Part shown: positions 7,333-16,567 of the stretch, piece by piece
Numbering within the stretch: the first letter of the stretch is position 1
Layout of the letters: every line of letters begins with the position of its first letter
DNA from: Flavobacteriaceae bacterium
GTDB lineage: Bacteria; Bacteroidota; Bacteroidia; Flavobacteriales; Flavobacteriaceae
NCBI GenBank assembly: GCA_024644725.1
Contig: JAHEHE010000027.1
Span: forward strand, 1 to 32,512
DNA: 32,512 nucleotides
Reading direction: 5' to 3'
The notes under the pieces: model-generated
What the model was told of the DNA's origin: nothing
The model's input: the letters and a program-made list of their open reading frames with translations, nothing else
Databases searched by the model: none
Position numbers and translations under genes: made by a program

Positions 7333-10278
7333 ATGAAAAGAATACTGATTCTACTATTGCTCCTGCCCATTGCGATCGCAAGTGCCCAGGAGTACACGCC
7401 GAAAAATGACGGTGTGAAGACCCCCGATAATGGGTACGTGGCTTTGACAGGGGCAAAAATATTTATGGCACCGGGGCAAGTCATCGATAACGGAACCCTT
7501 CTGATCCACAAGGGTAAAGTGGCCCAGGTCGGAAGGCAGGTGAATATCCCCGAGAATTCTGCGGTAATTGATCTGAAGGGTCTCTCTGTTTACCCCTCCT
7601 TTATAGATGTCTATTCGGATTTCGGCATTGATTTGCCCAAGTCCGACAAGGATGTATCCCGGAGTTCGCAGTACGACAGCAAGAGAGAGGGTTACTATTG
7701 GAACGAGCATGTCATGCCCGAAACCGATGCAACCTTGAAGTTCAAGTACAGCAAGGCCAAAGCTGAAGCCTACCTGAAGCAAGGGTTCGGAGTGGTCAAC
7801 ACACACGTTCAGGATGGAATCGTCAGGGGTACAGGAATGCTGGTCGCGCTGAACAATTCAGGAAACGACAACAAACGAATCCTGGAAAGTAATTCGGGTC
7901 AGTATCTTTCTTTCAGGAAAAGCAAGTACCACAACCAGTCCTACCCTACCTCGCTCATGGGTTCCATGGCGCTTTTGAGACAATTGTACTCAGATTTGGA
8001 GTGGTATTCAAAAGGGAAGATAAAGACAACTGACATCTCCCTGGAGGCGTTGCAGGAGAATCGCGCATTGGTACAGATATTTGATGCGGGGAGCAAGGGC
8101 AATGTCCTGAAAGCGAATCAGATCGGTGAATCCTTCGGAATCGATTATGTGCTGCTCGGAGGAGGAGATGAATACGAAATGGTCGAACAAATAAAAAATA
8201 CGCAGTCCTCGTTGATCTTGCCGCTGAATTTTCCCAAGGCTTTTGATGTTGAGGATGTTCACACTTCACAATATTTATCACTGGCACAAATGAGAGCCTG
8301 GAATCAGGCGCCATCCAATCCTGCTGTCTTAAAGAAGAATGGAATCGACTTTGCTCTGACCCTTCACGGTCTGAAGGATATCAAAGATTTTAACACCCAT
8401 GTCAGAAAGGCTATTCAGTATGGCTTTTCCGAGGAGGATGCCTTGGCCTCACTCACCACAATACCCGCCGGGATTTTGAAAAAAAGTGATCAGGTTGGGA
8501 GCCTGAAACAAGGAACTCTAGCTAACTTTTTCATCTGTGATGGCAATGTTTTTGCCAAAGACCGCAGAATTCTGGAGCATTGGGTTCAGGGAGAACCCTA
8601 TCGAATCGAATCCCTTGACAGTCCTGATCTCAACGGAAATTACGAATTGACCATCGGAGGTGATGCTTATGATTTGGTAATCAGCGGTGATCCATCGCAA
8701 AGGTCTTCTGCTGTAAAAAAGGACGGTAAGAGCGTCAAAAGCAAACTGAAGATCAAAGACAATTCGTTACAATTGTTTCTTGAGTCTGACAGCTTGTCCA
8801 AAAAATATATTCGATTGTCATCTCATCTGGATCGGAATAAAAACCTAAAAGGAATCGCCGTCTTTCCTGACGGGAGTAAAAAAGACTGGACGGCGCGCTG
8901 GGTGAAACCGGGGAGCCCAAAATCCACAGAGGAAAGCACTTATCCCCTTGTGCCTGTCACCTATCCCAACGTGGCCTATGGATTTACTGAGCTTCCAGAA
9001 GCAGAGGATGTCCTGTTCAAAGGGGCGACGGTTTGGACCAATGAAGCGGAAGGAATCATCGAAGCGACCGATGTTCTGGTGCGAGACGGAAAAATAAGCA
9101 AGGTCGGAAAAGATCTGAAAGCGGGTCGGGCCCGTGTCATCGATGCCCAAGGCAAGCACCTCACTACGGGAATCATCGACGAACATTCCCATATCGCCAC
9201 CCTGTCGACCAATGAGGCGGGTCAAAACTCAACGGCTGAGGTCAGCATGGAGGATGCCGTCAACCACGAGGATGTGAACATCTATCGCAACCTGGCCGGA
9301 GGAGTCACTCAAGTTCAAATCTTGCACGGCTCGGCCAATCCGATTGGGGGAAGATCGGCCATTGTCAAGCTCAAATGGGGAAGAACCGTCGATGAAATGA
9401 TTGATAAAAAGGCCCCCGGCTTCATTAAATTCGCTTTGGGAGAGAATGTCAAGCAATCGAATTGGGGCAGCAATACAAGGTTTCCTCAGACGAGAATGGG
9501 AGTTGAGCAGGTATATGTTGATTATTTTCAACGGGCAAAAGAATACGATCTCAATCGTAAATCCGGAGTGGAACAGCGCAGAGATCACGATCTTGAAGTC
9601 CTGGCTGAGATTCTTAATAAGGAGCGATTCATCTCCTGCCATTCGTACGTTCAAAGCGAGATCAACATGCTGATGAAGGTAGCTGAGCAATTCGATTTCA
9701 AAGTGAACACGTTCACCCATATTCTCGAGGGCTACAAAGTGGCTGACAAAATGAGCAAGCACGGTGCAGGTGGCTCGACTTTCAGTGACTGGTGGGCCTA
9801 TAAATACGAGGTCAACGATGCCATTCCTTACAATGCCGCAATCATGCACAGCCAAGGTGTTGTTACGGCCATCAATTCGGATGACGCCGAGATGAGTCGC
9901 CGTTTGAACCAGGAAGCCGCGAAAACGATCAAATACGGGGGTGTGAGTCAGGAGGACGCCTGGAAATTCGTAACGCTGAATCCGGCTAAATTGCTTCACA
10001 TCGATGACAGGCTCGGAAGCATCAAAGTAGGTAAAGAAGCGGATTTGGTGTTGTGGTCGGACCATCCGTTGTCTGTCAAGGCGAAAGCAGAGAAGACCAT
10101 GATCGAAGGGGTGTTCTATTTCGACCTGGAAAAAGACCTTGAAATGAGAAAAAATATTGAAAAGGAAAAGAATGAATTAGTCAATATGATGCTGAGTGAG
10201 AAAATAAAAGGCGAGCCCACCACGGCCCCAGAAACAAAATCCTCAAGACTGAATCATTGTGATACCGTTGACTACTAA
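7333..10278 (+). CDS. Secreted two-domain amidohydrolase (imidazolonepropionase-like)
   Basis: A 981-residue exported protein with signal peptide MKRILILLLLLPIAIASAQ, which decides the ATG at 7333 over the upstream TTG at 7294. It contains two amidohydrolase-fold domains in tandem. In the C-terminal one (about 520-960) all expected metal ligands are visible: HSH at 618-620 in IIDEHSHIA, a Lys in FALGENVK, His in SCHSYVQ, His in FTHILEG and Asp in INSDDAEM. In the N-terminal one (about 25-430) the HxH position reads DVYSD (Tyr94, Asp96), so metal binding appears lost and it is probably structural or substrate-binding. About 100 residues of beta-rich sequence join them. The following gene encodes a protein resembling this degenerate half and starts 12 bp later. 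A peptidase or cyclic-amide hydrolase activity in the periplasm is plausible; the substrate is unknown. Confidence 0.9.
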   Translation: MKRILILLLLLPIAIASAQEYTPKNDGVKTPDNGYVALTGAKIFMAPGQVIDNGTLLIHKGKVAQVGRQVNIPENSAVIDLKGLSVYPSFIDVYSDFGIDLPKSDKDVSRSSQYDSKREGYYWNEHVMPETDATLKFKYSKAKAEAYLKQGFGVVNTHVQDGIVRGTGMLVALNNSGNDNKRILESNSGQYLSFRKSKYHNQSYPTSLMGSMALLRQLYSDLEWYSKGKIKTTDISLEALQENRALVQIFDAGSKGNVLKANQIGESFGIDYVLLGGGDEYEMVEQIKNTQSSLILPLNFPKAFDVEDVHTSQYLSLAQMRAWNQAPSNPAVLKKNGIDFALTLHGLKDIKDFNTHVRKAIQYGFSEEDALASLTTIPAGILKKSDQVGSLKQGTLANFFICDGNVFAKDRRILEHWVQGEPYRIESLDSPDLNGNYELTIGGDAYDLVISGDPSQRSSAVKKDGKSVKSKLKIKDNSLQLFLESDSLSKKYIRLSSHLDRNKNLKGIAVFPDGSKKDWTARWVKPGSPKSTEESTYPLVPVTYPNVAYGFTELPEAEDVLFKGATVWTNEAEGIIEATDVLVRDGKISKVGKDLKAGRARVIDAQGKHLTTGIIDEHSHIATLSTNEAGQNSTAEVSMEDAVNHEDVNIYRNLAGGVTQVQILHGSANPIGGRSAIVKLKWGRTVDEMIDKKAPGFIKFALGENVKQSNWGSNTRFPQTRMGVEQVYVDYFQRAKEYDLNRKSGVEQRRDHDLEVLAEILNKERFISCHSYVQSEINMLMKVAEQFDFKVNTFTHILEGYKVADKMSKHGAGGSTFSDWWAYKYEVNDAIPYNAAIMHSQGVVTAINSDDAEMSRRLNQEAAKTIKYGGVSQEDAWKFVTLNPAKLLHIDDRLGSIKVGKEADLVLWSDHPLSVKAKAEKTMIEGVFYFDLEKDLEMRKNIEKEKNELVNMMLSEKIKGEPTTAPETKSSRLNHCDTVDY

Positions 10279-10290
10279 ACTATTGAAAAC

Positions 10291-11598
10291 ATGAAGAAAA
10301 TAAGATATACCCTATTGACCGTTCTCGTAATGGGACTGATCGGACTCCGTGCGCAGCAAACGCCCGGTGACAAACAAGATGAGACTGTGACCATTTCAGG
10401 GGCGACTTTGCACCTGGGCAATGGTCAGGTCATTGAGAAGGGAACGATCATCTTCTCCGATGGAATACTATCTGAAATAGGTACTACAGACGAAATTCAG
10501 GCCAAAGGAAAAGTGATAGTTGCCAGCGGCAAACATGTCTATCCCGGATTCATTCTGCCCAACTCGTCCCTGGGGCTCGGAGAAATCGACGCTGTGAGGG
10601 CCACCAGAGACTTCGATGAACTTGGATCCTACCTTCCTCATGTCAGAAGCCTCATTGCCTACAATGCGGAATCGAAAGTCGTTGAGAGCATGCGACCCAA
10701 CGGAATCCTGCTCGCGCAGGTGACCCCGAGGGGTGGAAGAATTTCAGGAACCTCTTCCATTGTTCAACTCGATGCATGGAACTGGGAAGATGCAGCGGTA
10801 AAAACGGACGACGGCATTCATATGAACTGGCCAAACACTTACCAGACCAAGTACTTTTCATTTGGCAGCGTGAGAATCTCCGGTGAGAATGAAGATTACC
10901 AAATGCAGGTTGATGAGCTGAAGGACTACCTGATCAGGGCCAGGGCCTATGGTAAAAATTCTTCTCCAAATAAACGTCATTTGCCCTTTGAGGCCATGCA
11001 TGGAATATTCTCGGGTGACGCCCGATTGTTCATACACGCGAAACGCGAAAAAGAAATCCGGGATGCCCTCGACCTGGCGAAAGAGCTCAAAATTGACAAT
11101 GTCGTCCTCGTCGGTGGGCATGAGGCATACAAGGTGATTGACCGTATCAAGGATCAGAATGTTTCTGTCATTGTCTCCAGGGTGCACAGCCTTCCGCTAC
11201 AGGAAGACGACGACTACGATCGGCCCTACAAGAATGCCGCAGAATTGTCCCGAAATGGGATTCTCGTTGCCCTTGAGAACAGCGGTCAAATGGAACGCAT
11301 GAATGGGCGGAACCTTCCATTCTATGCAGGGACCGTTTCTTCTTTTGGGCTAAGCGATGAACAAGCCTTGAGCCTGATCACTCTGAACCCTGCAAAAATA
11401 CTCGGGATTGACGACCGGTATGGATCCCTGGAAAAAGGAAAAAGCGCCACGCTTTTCATCAGCGATGGCAATCCTTTGGACATGCGCACCAATAATTTGA
11501 CAAGAGCCTTTATCGATGGCCGGGAGATCAGTTTGGAGACTCATCAAACCGAACTTTGGAAGCGCTACATGGGCAAGTTTGAAGCCTCTTCTGAATGA
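10291..11598 (+). CDS. Secreted amidohydrolase-like protein, probable pseudo-enzyme
   Basis: A 435-residue protein with signal peptide (MKKIRYTLLTVLVMGLIGLRAQ) and the framing sequences of the amidohydrolase superfamily: an N-terminal beta segment ending GKHVYPGF and the C-terminal LSLITLNPAKILGIDDRYGSLEKGKSATLF. The metal-binding HxH expected straight after YPGF is replaced by ILPNSSLG, and the late Asp position reads ALENSGQM. Catalysis by the usual binuclear metal mechanism is therefore unlikely. The layout matches the N-terminal half of the preceding 981-residue protein, which suggests both arose by duplication. The two are co-oriented with a 12-bp gap and probably co-transcribed and exported together. 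A partner role to the active domain next door is inference. Confidence 0.85.
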   Translation: MKKIRYTLLTVLVMGLIGLRAQQTPGDKQDETVTISGATLHLGNGQVIEKGTIIFSDGILSEIGTTDEIQAKGKVIVASGKHVYPGFILPNSSLGLGEIDAVRATRDFDELGSYLPHVRSLIAYNAESKVVESMRPNGILLAQVTPRGGRISGTSSIVQLDAWNWEDAAVKTDDGIHMNWPNTYQTKYFSFGSVRISGENEDYQMQVDELKDYLIRARAYGKNSSPNKRHLPFEAMHGIFSGDARLFIHAKREKEIRDALDLAKELKIDNVVLVGGHEAYKVIDRIKDQNVSVIVSRVHSLPLQEDDDYDRPYKNAAELSRNGILVALENSGQMERMNGRNLPFYAGTVSSFGLSDEQALSLITLNPAKILGIDDRYGSLEKGKSATLFISDGNPLDMRTNNLTRAFIDGREISLETHQTELWKRYMGKFEASSE

Positions 11599-11612
11599 AA
11601 AACCCGGTCTGA

Positions 11613-12443
11613 ATGAGAAAGCGTATCTCGAGTCTTCAAAACGAACTGATAAAATTCACTTATTCGCTTCAGAACAAGTCCAGGGTCAGAAAGAAAGAGG
11701 AGCTGTTTGTTGTCGAAGGCATTCGCGAATCCTTGTTGGCCCTGGAATCGGGTTTTAGCTTCAGGCACTGGCTGGTTTGTGAGGACATTGCCCTGGAATC
11801 GGATGTTCAGGAGCTGGAACGACTGAGTCATTCAAAAGCCGAAACGGAAGCCCCCGTAGCCGAATGGGTTTCTATCTCCACAAAAGTGTACCAGCACCTG
11901 GCACATCGAAAAACCACAGAAGGGGTCATCGGCATTGCCAGCAGCCGGAACAGATCCCTACGGGATTTGAGTCTGGGCAGGAACCCATTGATTTTGGTCG
12001 CGGAGGCATCCGAAAAACCTGGCAACATAGGAGCTTTGCTCCGAACTGCAGATGCCGCCAACCTGGATGCCGTCATCATTGCCAATCCGCGAACCGATCT
12101 CTTTAATCCCAACATCATACGATCCAGCGTGGGCTGTGTTTTCACCCAAAATGTGACAACAGCCTCCACAGATGAGATCATCTCCTTCCTCAAAAGCAAT
12201 CGCATTGCGATTCTGGCGGCTGCCCTGAATGATAAGAGTATCCCCTATTTCAATGCCGACTACAGCAAAGCCACGGCTATTGTTCTGGGAACGGAGGATG
12301 CCGGACTCAGCAAAATGTGGTTGGACCAGGCCAATGAGCTGATAAAAATACCCATGGAAGGTAAAATCGATTCATTAAACGTTTCCGTTTCAGGCGCAAT
12401 TCTTATTTTTGAGGCTAAAAGGCAAAGGGCGTGGTCAAAATGA
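11613..12443 (+). CDS. TrmH/SpoU-family RNA 2'-O-methyltransferase
   Basis: A 276-residue SAM-dependent methyltransferase of the SPOUT class that methylates ribose 2'-OH in rRNA or tRNA. An N-terminal substrate-binding domain (about 10-100, with VRKKEELFVVEG) is followed by the knotted catalytic domain. All three signature motifs are readable: NIGALLRTADAANLDAV (motif 1), VLGTEDAGLSKMW (motif 2) and IPMEGKIDSLNVSVSGAIL (motif 3). Which nucleotide is modified cannot be told from sequence. It begins 14 bp after the amidohydrolase-like gene, and its stop overlaps the start of the downstream protease gene as ATGA. Confidence 0.92.
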   Translation: MRKRISSLQNELIKFTYSLQNKSRVRKKEELFVVEGIRESLLALESGFSFRHWLVCEDIALESDVQELERLSHSKAETEAPVAEWVSISTKVYQHLAHRKTTEGVIGIASSRNRSLRDLSLGRNPLILVAEASEKPGNIGALLRTADAANLDAVIIANPRTDLFNPNIIRSSVGCVFTQNVTTASTDEIISFLKSNRIAILAAALNDKSIPYFNADYSKATAIVLGTEDAGLSKMWLDQANELIKIPMEGKIDSLNVSVSGAILIFEAKRQRAWSK

Positions 12444-13702
12444 AAACGCCAAACGCAAATGCTATGGATCCTCAACTACTTTTTGTAATCATCATTTCGG
12501 TACTGGTCGTGAGTTTTTTGATCGACAAGTGGATCGACCATCTCAATGCCCGACACTTTGACGATGAAATCCCTGAGCCACTCAAAGATGTTTACAAAGA
12601 AGAAGAGTATGTCCGGTCTCAAGCCTACAAAAAGGAGAATTACCGATTCTCACTCATCACGAGCACCTTCAGTATTCTGGTGACACTGTGCTTCTTTTTA
12701 TTCAAAGGGTTTGCCTGGGTCGATGGGGTTGCTCGCAACCTCGGCAACAACGAGGTGATCATTACCCTGATATTCTTCGGAATAATCATGCTGGGAAGCG
12801 ATCTGATCAACACACCCTTTTCCTATTACAGAACGTTTGTCATCGAGGAGAAATATGGATTTAACAAGAGTACCAAAAGGCTTTTTTTCACAGACAAGCT
12901 CAAAGGCTGGATGCTTTCAATCCTGGTGGGCGGAGCCATTCTTGCCGTCATTCTGTGGTTCTACAATAAAACAGGGGCCTATTTTTGGATCTATACCTGG
13001 ATCTTTATAGGTCTTTTCACCGTATTCATGACCCTGTTCTATTCTACCCTGATCGTGCCACTTTTCAACAAACAGACTCCCCTGGAAGACGGACCACTTA
13101 AATCAGCGATACATAATTTTGCCGAAAAAGCTGGCTTTGAGCTCCAGAACATTTACGTGATTGACGGTTCCAAGCGCTCTACCAAGGCCAACGCTTATTT
13201 CTCCGGTTTCGGATCCAGAAAAAGGATTGTTCTTTATGATACCTTGATTCAAGATCTGAGCACCGAAGAAATCGTCGCTGTTCTGGCTCATGAAATCGGT
13301 CATTACAAAAAAAAACACGTGGTGGTCAACATGATCCTGTCGCTGCTCCTAACGGGAGTGACCTTGTATATTTTCTCTCTTTTTATCGGTAACCAGGTCC
13401 TTTCGGAAGCCCTGTCTGTCGACATCCCGAGCTTTCACATCGGCCTGATCACATTTGGCATTCTGTATAGCCCGATCTCAGAGTTGACTGGAATTTTGAT
13501 GAATTACATTTCTCGACGTTTCGAATACCAGGCCGACGATTACGCACGTGAAATCTACAATGCCGAAGCGCTGATCTCCTCTTTGAAGAAATTGTCCGGC
13601 AAAAGCCTGAGCAATCTCACTCCCCACAAACTCAATGTTTTTGTGCATTATTCTCACCCTACCCTTCTGCAAAGGGTTTCAAATCTCAAAGTGAGCAGCT
13701 GA
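12440..13702 (+). CDS. M48-family membrane zinc metalloprotease (Ste24/CAAX protease-like)
   Basis: About 420 residues with several membrane segments. The zinc site is HEIGH (His284, Glu285, His288 from this start) within LAHEIGHYKKKH, and the third ligand Glu lies in the FEYQADDYA segment further on. INTPFSYYRTFVIEEKYGFN is typical of the Ste24 type. In bacteria such proteases are thought to act in membrane protein quality control rather than prenyl processing. The start at 12440 is chosen because its ATG overlaps the preceding TGA (ATGA), implying coupling. The ATG at 12464 (MDPQLLF) places the first membrane helix at the very N-terminus as in relatives and is an equally good alternative. 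The next gene, rel, has its own promoter. Confidence 0.9.
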   Translation: MKTPNANAMDPQLLFVIIISVLVVSFLIDKWIDHLNARHFDDEIPEPLKDVYKEEEYVRSQAYKKENYRFSLITSTFSILVTLCFFLFKGFAWVDGVARNLGNNEVIITLIFFGIIMLGSDLINTPFSYYRTFVIEEKYGFNKSTKRLFFTDKLKGWMLSILVGGAILAVILWFYNKTGAYFWIYTWIFIGLFTVFMTLFYSTLIVPLFNKQTPLEDGPLKSAIHNFAEKAGFELQNIYVIDGSKRSTKANAYFSGFGSRKRIVLYDTLIQDLSTEEIVAVLAHEIGHYKKKHVVVNMILSLLLTGVTLYIFSLFIGNQVLSEALSVDIPSFHIGLITFGILYSPISELTGILMNYISRRFEYQADDYAREIYNAEALISSLKKLSGKSLSNLTPHKLNVFVHYSHPTLLQRVSNLKVSS

Positions 13703-13724
13703 TTTCCTTCTTTCATTCACCCAC

Positions 13725-13755
13725 TTGTACATTCCCCCTGATATTAGTATTTTTA
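13725..13755 (+). promoter_or_regulatory. rel promoter, Bacteroidota type
   Basis: TTG (13725-13727), 20 bases, then TATTTTTA (13748-13755), one base off TAnnTTTG. It lies in the 57-bp gap after the protease gene. Four bases separate the box from the rel ATG, the same spacing as at dnaB. Confidence 0.5.
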
Positions 13756-13759
13756 ATCT

Positions 13760-15976
13760 ATGGCTTATACGATAACCCTGGAAGAAGAGAAGAAAGAGAT
13801 TGCGAGTCGGTACAAGGACATGCTCAAGGATACGTATCAAACCTTGTCGAATAAAGACAAGCTGTTGATCCGTAAGGCTTTTGATGTTTCTGCGGACGCT
13901 CACAAGGATCAAAGACGGAAGACCGGTGAGCCCTATATCTACCACCCGATAGCTGTGGCGAAGATCGTCGCCAACGAAATCGGTCTCGGAGCACCATCGA
14001 TCGCTTCAGCCCTTTTGCACGATGTTGTCGAGGATACGGACTATTCCTTTGCGGACATTGAACAACTTTTCGGAGAGACCATCGCAAAAATCGTAAATGG
14101 CCTGACCAAGATCTCTCGTCTTCAAAAGGACCAGGACATCTCCATCCAGGCGGAGAACTTCAGAAAAATGCTTCTCACCCTCAATGATGACGTAAGGGTG
14201 ATACTCATCAAAATAGCCGATCGTCTGCACAATATGCAGACCCTGGACTCGATGAAACCCGGCAAGCAGGTCAAGACCGCATCCGAAACATTGTTTATCT
14301 ATGCCCCGCTAGCGCACCGTTTGGGCTTGTACAACATCAAAACCCAACTGGAGGACCTGGGCCTGAAATACACCGAGCCAGAAGTCTATCTCGACATTAA
14401 GAATAAAATCTCCGAGAGCCGGGAACTGCGTGACGAGTACATCGACAAGTTCACCGATATTCTCAAGAGCTCCCTGGACAAGGAAGGTTTCAAATACAGC
14501 ATTAAGGGGCGCACGAAATCGATCTATTCGATACGGCGAAAAATGCAGAATCAAAACGTTTCCTTTGAAGAGGTCTACGACAAATTTGCTATCCGGATCA
14601 TCTATAAGTCGTCGGAAAAAAATGAAAAATTTGACGCGTGGAAGATTTACTCGATCGTGACGGACCACTTCAGTCCAAACCCCAACAGACTGAGAGACTG
14701 GATCACTCAACCCAAATCGACAGGGTACGAATCCCTGCACACCACGGTGATGGGTCCGAGCGGCAAGTGGGTTGAGGTGCAAATTCGTTCGGAGCGTATG
14801 GACGAAATAGCGGAAAAGGGATACGCAGCTCATTTCCGTTATAAACACGGGTCTCAAAAAGAAAGCGGATTGGAAGAATGGCTCAATAAGTTGAGGGAGT
14901 CACTGGAAAATCCGGATGTCAATGCCATTGACTTTGTCGAGCAGTTCAAATTGAACCTCTACTCCAAGGAAATTTACGTTTTCACTCCCAATGGTGACAT
15001 CAAGTCATTGCCCAAAGGAGCCACAGCCATAGATTTCGCCTTCGCAATTCACACGGAGGTCGGAATGCATTGTCGAGCGGCAAAGGTAAACGGCAAATTG
15101 GTCCAACTCAGCAAAGAACTTAAAAGTGGCGACCAGGTCGAGATCATCACGTCTAAGACTCAGAAACCGAAGCTGGGATGGCTCGACATTGTGAAAACGG
15201 CAAGGGCGAAGTCCAAGATCAAAAGCATCTTGAAGGAAGAGCAGAAAATGATTGCATCCGAGGGCAAGGAAATTCTCGAAAGAAAATTGAGGCACCTCAA
15301 AATCAAGATGAATGAGCGCACGATCAATGAGTTGGTGAATTTTTTCAAATTGAAGACGAGCTTCGACCTGTTCTACCAGATCGGAACCGGAACGATCAGC
15401 AACCCTCAACTCAAAAAATACGCCAGTCAAAGATCGAATGCTCTGATGCATTTCCTCAAGACCAAGATGAACCGACCGACGGCGTTGAAAGACGAGTCCG
15501 TTAAGGAAGAAGTTACACCGGACTATGACATGCTGGTCTTTGGCAAGGATGAGGAAAAACTGAAATACAGCCTGTCGAAATGCTGCAACCCCATTCCGGG
15601 AGACAAGGTTTTCGGTTTCATAACAATAAAGGACGGAATCAAGGTTCACAAGCACAATTGTCCGAACGCTCTGAGCATGCAGTCCCAATACGCATATCGT
15701 GTGATCAGCGCCAAATGGATCGATTCGAAGCAAGAGGGCTTCAAGGCCACCGTTGAGTTGACGGGCGTAGATACCATGGGCCTTGTCAATGAAGTGACGC
15801 GCGTGATATCCAGCAACCTTCACGTCAATATACACAGCTTGAACATTTCAAGCGATGAGGGAATTTTTCTGGGACGCATTGTGGTGGAAATCAAAAATAA
15901 CAACCAACTGAATCAGTTGGTACAGAAGCTGCTGAAAATAGACGGCATAGAAAAAGTCAAAAGAATCGACAAATAG
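13760..15976 (+). CDS. rel: Bifunctional (p)ppGpp synthetase/hydrolase, RelA/SpoT family
   Basis: A 738-residue stringent-response enzyme. The HD hydrolase domain is intact: His62 in YIYHPIAVA and HDVVED at 87-92, so (p)ppGpp breakdown is expected. The synthetase domain follows (about 235-350) with GRTKSIYSIRRKM, a STGYESLHTTV stretch and the EVQIRS segment. Next come a TGS domain (about 395-455, from YVFTPNGDIKSLP), a Cys/His-containing region (KCCNPIPGD, VHKHNCPN) and a C-terminal ACT domain (about 660-735). All parts of a full-length, ribosome-associated Rel are present. Being the only such gene visible here and having an intact HD site, bifunctionality is the best reading. It has its own promoter upstream, and a 78-bp gap separates it from fur. 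No convincing terminator is seen in that gap. Confidence 0.96.
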   Translation: MAYTITLEEEKKEIASRYKDMLKDTYQTLSNKDKLLIRKAFDVSADAHKDQRRKTGEPYIYHPIAVAKIVANEIGLGAPSIASALLHDVVEDTDYSFADIEQLFGETIAKIVNGLTKISRLQKDQDISIQAENFRKMLLTLNDDVRVILIKIADRLHNMQTLDSMKPGKQVKTASETLFIYAPLAHRLGLYNIKTQLEDLGLKYTEPEVYLDIKNKISESRELRDEYIDKFTDILKSSLDKEGFKYSIKGRTKSIYSIRRKMQNQNVSFEEVYDKFAIRIIYKSSEKNEKFDAWKIYSIVTDHFSPNPNRLRDWITQPKSTGYESLHTTVMGPSGKWVEVQIRSERMDEIAEKGYAAHFRYKHGSQKESGLEEWLNKLRESLENPDVNAIDFVEQFKLNLYSKEIYVFTPNGDIKSLPKGATAIDFAFAIHTEVGMHCRAAKVNGKLVQLSKELKSGDQVEIITSKTQKPKLGWLDIVKTARAKSKIKSILKEEQKMIASEGKEILERKLRHLKIKMNERTINELVNFFKLKTSFDLFYQIGTGTISNPQLKKYASQRSNALMHFLKTKMNRPTALKDESVKEEVTPDYDMLVFGKDEEKLKYSLSKCCNPIPGDKVFGFITIKDGIKVHKHNCPNALSMQSQYAYRVISAKWIDSKQEGFKATVELTGVDTMGLVNEVTRVISSNLHVNIHSLNISSDEGIFLGRIVVEIKNNNQLNQLVQKLLKIDGIEKVKRIDK

Positions 15977-16020
15977 GGCTTTTTTTAGCGAATAAACCCT
16001 CCTTTTTTCGCGATTAAATG

Positions 16021-16028
16021 TACCTTTG
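16021..16028 (+). promoter_or_regulatory. -7 box of the fur-purA-ostA promoter
   Basis: TACCTTTG matches TAnnTTTG and lies 26 bases before the fur ATG. The expected TTG about 19 bases upstream is not evident; a T-rich run is nearby. This would drive fur and the closely spaced genes after it. Confidence 0.55.
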
Positions 16029-16054
16029 TAAGGAGTCTAAAAGCATTCAATCTC

Positions 16055-16546
16055 ATGAGTGACAAGCAAAGCCACGAAACAGTTAAGAACTTCTTTACTA
16101 AGTTCTTAGAAGACAATAGCCACAGAAAAACCCCGGAGAGATTCGCCATTCTACAGGAGATTTATGACAACGATGATCACTTTGACATAGAGACTCTTTA
16201 CATCGATATGAAGAACAAGAACTACCGGGTCAGCCGGGCGACCTTGTACAACACCATCGAACTGCTTCTCGAATGCGGACTGGTAAGACGTCATCAGTTT
16301 GGTCAGAACCAGGCGCACTATGAGAAATCTTATTTCAACAAGCAACACGATCATCTCATACTGACCGATACTGGTGAAGTGATTGAATTCTGTGATCCGA
16401 GAATTGAGAACATCAAAAAGTCCATCGAGGAAGTTTTCAATGTTGAAATTGACAACCATTCACTCTACTTTTACGGTCGAAAGAAAGAAGAATCGAAAAG
16501 CGAAGCGACAAACAACGAAGCGACAAACCAGGAAGCGACGAACTAA
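16055..16546 (+). CDS. fur: Fur-family transcriptional regulator
   Basis: A 163-residue metal-responsive repressor. An N-terminal winged helix ([13 protein letters not shown] and [20 protein letters not shown]) is followed by the dimerisation/metal domain, which retains HDH in [12 protein letters not shown] and NHSLYFYGR. In E. coli Fur the structural zinc is held by a CxxC just after HDHLI; here those positions are Leu and Thr (LILTDTG), so that site appears lost. Whether it senses iron, zinc, manganese or peroxide is not decided by sequence; the lone Cys in EFCDPRI is noted. The C-terminus carries three copies of a short EATN repeat. The gene is followed after 21 bp by purA and probably heads an operon. 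Confidence 0.9.
   Translation: MSDKQSHETVKNFFTKFLEDNSHRKTPERFAILQEIYDNDDHFDIETLYIDMKNKNYRVSRATLYNTIELLLECGLVRRHQFGQNQAHYEKSYFNKQHDHLILTDTGEVIEFCDPRIENIKKSIEEVFNVEIDNHSLYFYGRKKEESKSEATNNEATNQEATN
16502..16543 (+). repeat. 15-bp tandem repeat in the 3' end of fur
   Basis: Units starting GAAGCGACAAAC recur three times with a 15-base period, encoding [14 protein letters not shown] directly before the stop. The period keeps the frame, so gain or loss of a unit would only change tail length. Confidence 0.85.
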
Positions 16547-16567
16547 ACTCTAACAGGATATTTACGA

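Noticed and set aside
9229-10065. Minus-strand open frame of 278 codons inside the amidohydrolase gene
   Set aside because: Antisense to the catalytic domain with all metal ligands on the plus strand; composition is that of a complementary frame.
15005-15835. Minus-strand open frame of 276 codons inside rel
   Set aside because: Antisense to the TGS and later regions of Rel; no domain seen.
15977-16020. Possible terminator after rel (AGGG/CCCT and GCGAA/TTCGC pairings)
   Set aside because: Stems are 4-5 bp with long loops and no T-run in the right place.
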